From contig JACMOE010000307.1 of the NCBI GenBank assembly GCA_014378185.1, forward strand, positions 1-6,452: a DNA stretch of 6,452 nucleotides, read 5' to 3'. Each line of letters starts with the position of its first letter. Within the stretch, counting starts at the first letter, position 1. The notes under the pieces were generated by a model. It was not told where the DNA came from and did not search any database. It saw only the letters and a program-made list of their open reading frames with translations. This DNA is from Gemmatimonadaceae bacterium (GTDB lineage Bacteria > Gemmatimonadota > Gemmatimonadetes > Gemmatimonadales > Gemmatimonadaceae). Of this stretch, positions 1-5,694 are shown piece after piece. Made by a program: the position numbers and the translations under genes.

Positions 1-568
1 CACTCGCCTGCTGGGTGGAGAGATCGATCGCCTGGATCAACTCCACGGTGGAACGACCGATCACCGGCCCGCCGCCGATCGACCACTTGTCGGTGAGCTG
101 ATAGGAGATGTTCGGCTGCGCGTAGATCGTCTGCAGCGCAGCCTTCTTCGCCGAAAAGCGTCCGGGGAAGTTGTCGCTCCACTGGGAGGTGAGCCCATAG
201 GGCACATACACACCCATGCCGTAGGCCAGCTTGCTGCCGGCGCCGCGGTAGTTGGCAAAGAGGTGCGGCACGACGGCCGTGGGAACTTCACCCTTGTAGG
301 TGACGAACGTCGTGTCCTGAATGAAGTCGCCGTCGATCTTGATCACAGCGGCGCCGCCGAGAAACGACAGGCCAGTCTTCCGCGGCATGGCGCCGGGGTT
401 CCAGTAGATCGTCGACGCGTCGGCGCACGGGGCGCCGGTGTTCGCGAAGCCGCGCGACAGCGCGCAGCTACCGATCTCGTTCAGTCCGAACGCCTGGGCG
501 CTGGCAACGGACGGAAGCGCGATCAGGGCGAGCGCGAGAGTGTACCGTGAGGCACGGTGGAGCGTCAT
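1..568 (-). CDS. FadL/OmpP1-family outer-membrane transporter, N-terminal part (runs off left edge)
   Basis: Family proteins are 14-stranded outer-membrane barrels with an N-terminal plug that let long-chain fatty acids or other hydrophobic compounds cross the outer membrane. 189 codons are visible. Residues 1-24 form a signal peptide (hydrophobic LALALIALPSVASA, likely cleaved after Ala24). The mature start QAFGLNEIGS matches the family's 'F-x-LNE' plug start, followed by SRGFANTGAPCADASTIYWNPGAM, the typical FadL stretch ending in an NPA-like motif (NPG here). Cys35 and Cys48 could form a disulfide in the plug. Tyr/Gly-rich strands such as KLAYGMGVYVPYGLTSQW follow. I chose the ATG at 568 because AGGAGG lies 6 bases upstream; the ATG at 574 abuts that AGGAGG and is less likely. 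The gene is divergent from malate synthase. Family is confident; the substrate cannot be told from sequence, so fatty acid is inference. Confidence 0.9.
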   Translation of the reverse strand, partial: MTLHRASRYTLALALIALPSVASAQAFGLNEIGSCALSRGFANTGAPCADASTIYWNPGAMPRKTGLSFLGGAAVIKIDGDFIQDTTFVTYKGEVPTAVVPHLFANYRGAGSKLAYGMGVYVPYGLTSQWSDNFPGRFSAKKAALQTIYAQPNISYQLTDKWSIGGGPVIGRSTVELIQAIDLSTQQAS

Positions 569-574
569 CTCCAT

Positions 575-580
575 CCTCCT
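575..580 (-). promoter_or_regulatory. Strong Shine-Dalgarno of the FadL-type gene; decides its start
   Basis: On the minus strand AGGAGG is followed directly by ATGGAGATG. The first ATG (574) touches the AGGAGG with no spacer, while the second (568) has a 6-base spacer, so the second is the likely start. A run of seven C residues (581-587) lies just upstream on the same strand. Confidence 0.75.
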
Positions 581-614
581 GGGGGGGAAACGGCTAGGTC
601 GGGGCGCACGAGCG

Positions 615-660
615 GTGCCTTGTCGGCACGGGGGGACTCGAGAGGGGACATACGAGTGCC
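615..660 (-). promoter_or_regulatory. Leader inverted repeats upstream of the FadL-type gene
   Basis: In the predicted 5' leader, GTGCC (615-619) and GGCAC (625-629) form a 5-bp stem with a 5-base loop. The same GGCAC can instead pair with GTGCC at 656-660, and ACTCG (636-640) can pair with CGAGT (653-657). These pairings are mutually exclusive in part. The repeats are seen directly; any role in controlling translation or transcription is inference, and short GC-rich repeats can arise by chance. Confidence 0.25.
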
Positions 661-678
661 GAGCAGGACCCGAGACTA

Positions 679-708
679 ATAATAGGACGAGGAGCGCGAC
701 TTTGTCAC
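679..708 (-). promoter_or_regulatory. Sigma70-like promoter for the FadL-type gene
   Basis: On the minus strand the -35 is GTGACA (703-708; 5 of 6 match TTGACA) and the -10 is TATTAT (679-684; 5 of 6 match TATAAT), with an 18-base spacer. The A/T-rich -10 stands out in this GC-rich DNA. A start of transcription near 672 would give a leader of about 100 bases before the ATG at 568. I see no equally good promoter facing malate synthase. Confidence 0.55.
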
Positions 709-788
709 ACGGCTTGCCTGTATGCTGCCGACCGGTTCGCCTACCCTGGCCGATTGATCTCGGCCCGATCCCACAGTCTCTGCCAAGC

Positions 789-2396
789 ATGACCACCGCA
801 CCCCTGTCCGTTCGACTGCTCGGCCCCCCCGTGTCTGGCGCCGACCGCGTGTTCACGCCGGAGGCTCTGTCCTTCGTTGCTGCGCTGCAGCGGCGCTTCG
901 ACCGCACGAGGCGTGACCTCGTTGCTGCGCGGCGGGCGCGTCGCGCCCAGCTCGGCGCGCACCCTGCCGGCCAGGCGCTCGATTTTCCCGCCGCGACGGA
1001 GGCCGTACGACGCGCGGAGTGGTTCGTGGCTCCGGCGCCCACCGATCTGAACGACCGGCGGGTGGAGATCACCGGCCCCGTCGATCGCAAGATGATGATC
1101 AATGCGCTCAACTCGGGCGCCCGGGTCTTCATGGCGGACCTCGAGGATTCCTGCTCCCCGACCTGGCGGAACGTGGTGGAGGGGCAGGTGAACCTGATGG
1201 ACGCGGTGCGCCGCACGCTCTCACTCGACGTCCGCGGCAAGTCGTATGTGCTCGCCGAGCACACCGCAACGCTCGTCGTGCGTCCGCGTGGCTGGCATCT
1301 GGACGAGCCGCGGATGCTGATCGACGGCGCGCCGGCGTCGGCGAGTCTCGTGGACTTCGGACTCTATTTCTTTCACAATGCCACGGAGCTGCTGGCGCGC
1401 GGCAGTGGGCCCTACTTCTACTTGCCGAAGCTGGAAAGCCATCTGGAGGCGCGCCTCTGGAACGCTGTCTTCCTCGCCGCGCAGGAGGCGCTCGGCCTTG
1501 CGCGCGGGTCCATCCGCGCCACGGTGCTCATCGAGACGCTCCCCGCGGCGTTCGAGATGGACGAGGTCCTGTACGAGCTACGCGAACATGCGGCGGGACT
1601 GAACGCCGGCCGCTGGGACTACCTCTTCAGCTTCATCAAGACCTTTCGCGATCGCGCGGACAAGGTACTTCCCGACCGCGCACAGCTCACGATGACGGTG
1701 CCCTTCATGCGCGCGTATGCCGAACGGCTCGTGAGCGTCTGTCACCGGCGGGGGGCGCATGCAATTGGCGGTATGGCCGCATTCATTCCCAGCCGACGCG
1801 ACGCGGCGGTGAACGCGCGCGCGCTGGCGAAGGTGCGCGAGGACAAGGAGCGGGAGAGTGCCATGGGCTCCGATGGCACCTGGGTGGCACACCCGGACCT
1901 CGTGCCAGTGGCCGCCGAGGTCTTCGATGCGGTGCTCGGCGATCGTCCGCACCAGAAGTCGCGCGTGCGCGATGATGTTTTCTCCACAGCGGACATGCTG
2001 GTCGATGCCGACGTCCCCGGCGGGCGCGTGACCGCCGAGGGAATTCGCATGAACGTGGAAGTCGCGCTGCTGTACATCGAGGCCTGGCTGCGAGGCTCGG
2101 GCGCGGTGGCCATACACAACCTGATGGAGGACGCCGCGACGGCGGAAATTTCGCGTACGCAGCTGTGGCAATGGATTCGCCATGGTGCCTCCATCGACGG
2201 CGGCGGTATCATGACGCGCGAGTACTACCTCGCGGTGCGCGGGGAGGAACTGACCCGACTGGCGGCGGCCAGCGATGCGGGGAGCCGTCTCGGGGATGCG
2301 GTCGCGCTGCTGGATGCTCTGGTGCTACAGGATGAATTCGAGGAATTCCTTACGCGACCCGGTAGTCGCCTGCTCGACCAACCATCGCCGTCGTGA
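789..2396 (+). CDS. aceB: Malate synthase A
   Basis: Malate synthase condenses glyoxylate with acetyl-CoA to give malate and CoA, the second step of the glyoxylate bypass, in the cytoplasm; it lets cells grow on acetate or fatty acids. The 535 residues match the usual length of the A isoform (about 530) and align end to end with the E. coli enzyme as I recall it. Visible motifs: RRVEITGPVDRKMMINALNS, then an ADLEDS segment; RPRG at 165-168 with a likely active-site Arg; GSGPYFYLPK at 205-214; Mg2+ ligands Glu249 (LIETLP) and Asp277 in the family signature REHAAGLNAGRWDYLF (265-280), 28 residues apart as in the G isoform; and MEDAATAEISR with catalytic-base Asp448. Nothing key is missing. The ATG at 789 fits the family N-terminus but has no clear Shine-Dalgarno. 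A TTG at 702, 7 bases after AGGAG, would add 29 residues. Its isocitrate lyase partner is not in the window. Confidence 0.97.
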   Translation: MTTAPLSVRLLGPPVSGADRVFTPEALSFVAALQRRFDRTRRDLVAARRARRAQLGAHPAGQALDFPAATEAVRRAEWFVAPAPTDLNDRRVEITGPVDRKMMINALNSGARVFMADLEDSCSPTWRNVVEGQVNLMDAVRRTLSLDVRGKSYVLAEHTATLVVRPRGWHLDEPRMLIDGAPASASLVDFGLYFFHNATELLARGSGPYFYLPKLESHLEARLWNAVFLAAQEALGLARGSIRATVLIETLPAAFEMDEVLYELREHAAGLNAGRWDYLFSFIKTFRDRADKVLPDRAQLTMTVPFMRAYAERLVSVCHRRGAHAIGGMAAFIPSRRDAAVNARALAKVREDKERESAMGSDGTWVAHPDLVPVAAEVFDAVLGDRPHQKSRVRDDVFSTADMLVDADVPGGRVTAEGIRMNVEVALLYIEAWLRGSGAVAIHNLMEDAATAEISRTQLWQWIRHGASIDGGGIMTREYYLAVRGEELTRLAAASDAGSRLGDAVALLDALVLQDEFEEFLTRPGSRLLDQPSPS

Positions 2397-2414
2397 TCGG
2401 CAGCAGCCGAGTCA
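2394..2414. terminator. Short stem-loop between convergent stop codons, possible bidirectional terminator
   Basis: The 15 bases between aceB and the peptidase gene hold TCGGC-AGCA-GCCGA (2397-2410), a 5-bp stem with a 4-base loop. The flanking stop codons TGA (2394-2396) and TCA (2412-2414) can extend the pairing past one bulged G. There is no T-run on either strand, so intrinsic termination is doubtful; it may only slow polymerase, or be chance. Confidence 0.3.
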
Positions 2415-5360
2415 TGGGCGGACGGTGAGCGACACGTAATAGCGCCATTCCTTGGTGATCGGCGCATCGAGGGCGCGCGCGAAGCCCGCGAGCACGTCCA
2501 CATCCGGCGTGCCGAGCGCGGGAACAGCTGCCACGCGCTCGTGAATCTCCAGGCCGTAGCTGCGCAGCGAGGGCCGGAACAGGTCCGGACTCGCGCCGGC
2601 GTAGAACAGCTCCACAGGCGAGATGGGGACGGCGAGGCGGAAGGAGCTGAAGGATGTGGAAACGGCGCTACCCACGGGATAGGCAGGGGCGTCCACTCGA
2701 CGCGCGTCGAGGTTGGGATCGATCAGGGGCGACGCGAAGCCGCCGATGACAAAGCGCTCCCTGTCGCTGCCATCTCCGCCTCCCGTGGTGCCGTACGCGA
2801 CGCGCAGCGTGGTGAGTGACCCCGAGCCCGATCCCACGCCGAAGAAGAAGGAACTCCGCTGGCGATGATACGCGTCCCCGCCAGTGCTTCCGAACTCCCC
2901 AAGCGCGCTGAATTGCTCCACGTAGCGCAGTTCCTCGTCGCGCTGGCGACCCACAACAGTGAATGCCGCGACCGCTGCCGCACGGGTCCTGCTTGGAAAT
3001 GCGAGCGAATGCTGGCGCTCAGCGAGCAGGCCGAACTGTCCGGCCAGCTCGCCGCCATCGATCGCCCGCGTACGCTGGAGTCGGACTGCGCCGCCGGAAC
3101 GCGTGAGATCGAGGCCATCTTTGAACGCATCGGCAAAGCGGGCGGAGGGTGCCTCGTGCGAGCTCCACACGTTGAGGATGCTTTCCGTTCGCGCGCCATG
3201 CCACGCGGCGGTGAGGGCAACCCCCGCCGGCATGGCGCCGGCGCCCACCGCTGCCAACCCCTCGATCCCCAACCGCCCCACGGGATCGCTGCGCAGAATG
3301 CCGAGCAGCAGCGAGGATCCGCCGCCACCAGTGTTGATACCCGGAAAATACCGATATCGCGACGGCCCGGCGCCATAGGTTCGTTCCGCACCAACCGCGG
3401 AGCGGGCGGGACGACGGCTGGAGTCTGACGCCGCGGGCAATACCCGGGGCGGCAGGATGGGCGACAGCGAATCGACGAGGGCGAGGTAGAGCGGCGCCAA
3501 GGCGTTCCTGGCGCGAATGATGGACGAGCTATCGGGGCGGATGCGGCGAAGGTCGTAACCACCTGCTTCGAGGGAGAGGAACCAGATGGTTCCATCCGGC
3601 GCCACGTCGGGCGCCACGGCTGCGCCCGTGACCACGGTGAGACGGGTGGTGCGCGTCGTCGGGTCCAGCCGCTCGAGGTTGGCGACACCGCCAGCCTCCG
3701 ATGTGGCGACGATCGTCCGGCCGTCGGTGTCGAAGGTCGCGTCGGAGCGCGTGACGCCGTCGTCGGGATCCGCGTAGCGCGAGCTGCCGTCGTCCGCCGA
3801 CACCCGAACGACCCGCCAACGGTCACCCGCCTGTTCCGACACCACGATCTGGCCGGTGGTACGCGACACGCGCGGACGGTAGAAGTTGTGTGTGGCGCTG
3901 CCTGGCGCGAGCACACGGAGCTGACCCGTGCGCAGGTCGATGCGCACGAGGTCGCACCAACCGCGGTCACAGCGCACCGCTGCGGCCCATCGACCGTCCG
4001 GCGAAGGATCGGGATTCCGTACCGCCGCGCCCGTGGTGACCCGAACCAGCGTGCCATCCTCGGCGCTCCACATGAACACGTCGGGCCGCAACGTGCCGTC
4101 GCTCATGGGCATCCGCCGCGTCACGAGCAGGTGCTTGTTATCGGCCATCCATCTGGGCGACTCGTACGGCGCCCCGTCGGTTGGCACGAGGGAGATGATG
4201 GTGTGTCTGGTGGGAGGATAGAACGAGCGATCCGGTACATCGTCGGGATCGCGCGCCAGCGTGAACGCGCGCCGTGCGGCGGCCAGGGTGTCCGGCTCGT
4301 CTGCCGTGAACCACACCACGAGTTCGCTGGGGGTTGTCACATGGCGGACGACGAGTGCAACGAAGCGGCCGTCTGGAGAAATGGCGGGATCGCCCGTCTC
4401 GCGGATGAGCCGCTGCACCAGCGTTCCGGGCACGTACGCATCCCGATGAATGGTGCGCTCGAACGCGAGGGCGTCCGCGGTGAGTTCGGCGACGAATTTC
4501 TGGTACAGGATGGACGGTGGATCTCCGTACACTCCCGCGAAGGCGTCGTCGGACGGTCGCACCTTCTTTGCCGTCATTCGCTGCCAGAGGGCCGTGACGC
4601 TGGAGTCGCCCTCGCGACGGGCGAGCCACTCGAGGAAGGCCGAACCGGCGAGATAGGCAAAGTTTCCGGTTTGAAACGGGCCAGTCGCGCTCAACTGCCC
4701 ATAGCCCGGCAGCCGTCCCTCGAGCGCGAACTGCCGGAGAATGGCCGCCCGCCATGCATGATTGGGCCGTCCCGATCCGGTCACTCGGCCTTCGACGTAC
4801 GTGGCATACCCTTCCAGCACCCAGCGCGGCGCCTCCGGGGCGATAGGACCCAACGGAACGGGGGACAGCGACTGGTAGAGCTGCTGCAAGCGGTTGCGCG
4901 ACGGCCGGTTCAGGTGTGCGACATGCGCAAACTCGTGTGTTGCCACCATCTCGCCCCAGACGCGAAAGCTTCCGATCTCCTCACGGGGAGTCGGAGGGGT
5001 GGGATACAGGATGATCGTGGGCGCGTCCAGCGTGGTGTACGCAGCACCATTGGCTTCGTTGAACGGGTCGTCGACCACGATATGCACGCGCCGAGGCGGG
5101 ACGAACCCCACGACCCGCCCGACCTGCTCGCGCACACCCTCCATGCGGCTCGCGAGCGCGAGCGTCCACTCGCGGTAGCGCTCCGGAAAATGAAAGACGA
5201 AGGTGTCGGTTTCGACGCTCCGCCAGTCCAGCCACGGACGAACACCCTGTGCCTGCACAGGCTGCAGCGCGGTGCAGGTGGCCCACAGCAGCAGGGCGTG
5301 GCGCAGATATCGGCGCACTAAACATGGAAGGGACGCGTGCTCGAAGCGCGCGTCCCTCAT
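2412..5360 (-). CDS. Exported gluzincin metallopeptidase (peptidase MA-like) with PD40 propeller and probable beta-barrel C-terminus
   Basis: A 982-residue predicted envelope or outer-membrane protein. The signal peptide ends near Ala37 (hydrophobic ALLLWATCTAL, then QPVQA|QG). Residues about 40-310 are a metallopeptidase domain like the peptidase MA family: HEFAH at 142-146 gives two zinc ligands and the catalytic Glu143, and Glu183 in WVLEGYATYVEG is the likely third ligand. Residues about 322-607 carry six PD40/TolB-like propeller repeats, including ISPDGRFVALV (327), PSPDGRWAAAV (452) and VAPDGTIWFLS (586), spaced about 45 apart except for a longer gap after the first. Residues about 610-982 are Gly- and aromatic-rich with alternating hydrophobic strands, suggesting an outer-membrane barrel, but the chain ends VSLTVRP without the usual terminal aromatic. 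Cys464 and Cys469 are close enough to bond. The start at 5360 has a weak ribosome site; GTG at 5318 is an alternative with a tighter signal peptide (MRRYLRHALLLW). Substrate unknown. Confidence 0.85.
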   Translation of the reverse strand: MRDARFEHASLPCLVRRYLRHALLLWATCTALQPVQAQGVRPWLDWRSVETDTFVFHFPERYREWTLALASRMEGVREQVGRVVGFVPPRRVHIVVDDPFNEANGAAYTTLDAPTIILYPTPPTPREEIGSFRVWGEMVATHEFAHVAHLNRPSRNRLQQLYQSLSPVPLGPIAPEAPRWVLEGYATYVEGRVTGSGRPNHAWRAAILRQFALEGRLPGYGQLSATGPFQTGNFAYLAGSAFLEWLARREGDSSVTALWQRMTAKKVRPSDDAFAGVYGDPPSILYQKFVAELTADALAFERTIHRDAYVPGTLVQRLIRETGDPAISPDGRFVALVVRHVTTPSELVVWFTADEPDTLAAARRAFTLARDPDDVPDRSFYPPTRHTIISLVPTDGAPYESPRWMADNKHLLVTRRMPMSDGTLRPDVFMWSAEDGTLVRVTTGAAVRNPDPSPDGRWAAAVRCDRGWCDLVRIDLRTGQLRVLAPGSATHNFYRPRVSRTTGQIVVSEQAGDRWRVVRVSADDGSSRYADPDDGVTRSDATFDTDGRTIVATSEAGGVANLERLDPTTRTTRLTVVTGAAVAPDVAPDGTIWFLSLEAGGYDLRRIRPDSSSIIRARNALAPLYLALVDSLSPILPPRVLPAASDSSRRPARSAVGAERTYGAGPSRYRYFPGINTGGGGSSLLLGILRSDPVGRLGIEGLAAVGAGAMPAGVALTAAWHGARTESILNVWSSHEAPSARFADAFKDGLDLTRSGGAVRLQRTRAIDGGELAGQFGLLAERQHSLAFPSRTRAAAVAAFTVVGRQRDEELRYVEQFSALGEFGSTGGDAYHRQRSSFFFGVGSGSGSLTTLRVAYGTTGGGDGSDRERFVIGGFASPLIDPNLDARRVDAPAYPVGSAVSTSFSSFRLAVPISPVELFYAGASPDLFRPSLRSYGLEIHERVAAVPALGTPDVDVLAGFARALDAPITKEWRYYVSLTVRP

Positions 5361-5390
5361 GAGAGTCCCAGCCCGGACGTCCTGGCCTGT

Positions 5391-5564
5391 TCAGCCACGC
5401 ACGGAGGACTTTCCGCTAAGCCGATCCTGCAACCACGTGAGCGGAACCAGGAACAGCGGCGTAAGGACCACACCGAGCAGCGTGTTGATCCATATCAGGC
5501 CGATATAGAAGCAGCAGAGGCCCAATCCGACCCAGAGAATGCCCAGCGGTCCGTGAGTTTCCAA
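5391..5564 (-). CDS. Small two-helix inner-membrane protein, TTG start, function unknown
   Basis: A 57-residue protein I do not recognise. Residues about 7-25 (LGILWVGLGLCCFYIGLIW) and 26-45 (INTLLGVVLTPLFLVPLTWL) are two adjacent hydrophobic stretches, probably a membrane hairpin, followed by a short basic tail QDRLSGKSSVRG that would lie in the cytoplasm. The TTG start at 5564 is chosen because AGGAG (5572-5576) sits 7 bases upstream and no ATG or GTG gives a whole protein. The stop is 30 bases before the peptidase start in the same reading frame, so the two are probably co-transcribed. The longer open frame reaching to 5978 would overlap tilS antisense and is not believed. The twin Cys17-Cys18 in the first helix is notable. 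Coding status is likely but rests on the ribosome site, hydrophobic pattern and position only. Confidence 0.65.
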   Translation of the reverse strand: METHGPLGILWVGLGLCCFYIGLIWINTLLGVVLTPLFLVPLTWLQDRLSGKSSVRG

Positions 5565-5571
5565 GAGAGTG

Positions 5572-5576
5572 CTCCT
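5572..5576 (-). promoter_or_regulatory. Shine-Dalgarno setting the TTG start of the small membrane protein
   Basis: AGGAG on the minus strand, 7 bases before TTG at 5564. It is the main reason for calling this gene and its non-ATG start. Confidence 0.6.
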
Positions 5577-5672
5577 GTCGCCGTGAAATCCGACCTGACG
5601 GCGTGAAGATAGCGAAGGGCGCGGAGCGGAACCAGAGGGCAGCCCATCGCACCCCCACAGGCAACGCGGCTG

Positions 5673-5678
5673 TATATT
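5673..5678 (+). promoter_or_regulatory. Possible -10 box giving a leaderless tilS transcript
   Basis: TATATT (5 of 6 match TATAAT) lies 5 bases before the tilS ATG, in otherwise GC-rich DNA. Transcription starting about 7 bases after the box would begin at or next to the ATG at 5684. That suits the lack of a Shine-Dalgarno in front of tilS. I see no convincing -35. Confidence 0.35.
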
Positions 5679-5694
5679 TCGTGATGCATCACGA
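5679..5694. repeat. Perfect 16-bp palindrome centred on the tilS start, candidate operator
   Basis: TCGTGATGCATCACGA equals its own reverse complement over all 16 bases and contains the tilS ATG (5684-5686), directly after the candidate -10 box. A dimeric regulator bound here would block transcription start. If the upstream half is transcribed, a 6-bp stem with loop TGCA would hide the start codon. The palindrome is certain; a function is inference. Confidence 0.45.

Noticed and set aside
702..747. Promoter facing aceB (for example TTGTCA or TTGCCT as -35)
   Set aside because: No -10 of acceptable match lies at a usual spacing; TATGCT is only 13 bases after TTGTCA, and TACCCT is 22 bases after TTGCCT.
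438..788. In-frame open extension of malate synthase by 117 residues starting at ATG 438
   Set aside because: It runs antisense through the start of the FadL-type gene, has no family similarity, and the real enzyme length matches the start at 789.
1019..1975. Plus-strand open frame of 318 codons inside aceB
   Set aside because: Out-of-frame shadow of malate synthase; the aceB frame has all catalytic motifs.
1578..2183. Minus-strand open frame of 201 codons opposite aceB
   Set aside because: Antisense shadow without a ribosome site or motif.
2723..4057. Minus-strand open frame of 444 codons in another frame of the peptidase gene
   Set aside because: It is rich in Arg, Ser, Pro and Ala with no recognisable motif, while the overlapping frame carries the PD40 repeats.
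5316..5318. GTG as the true start of the peptidase gene
   Set aside because: It gives a neat signal peptide but no Shine-Dalgarno is visible; the ATG at 5360 was kept, with the alternative noted in the entry.
3888..5321. Plus-strand open frame of 477 codons
   Set aside because: It is antisense to the peptidase gene, is rich in Arg/Gly/His without domain pattern, and long antisense frames are expected in GC-rich DNA. The minus strand has clear motifs.
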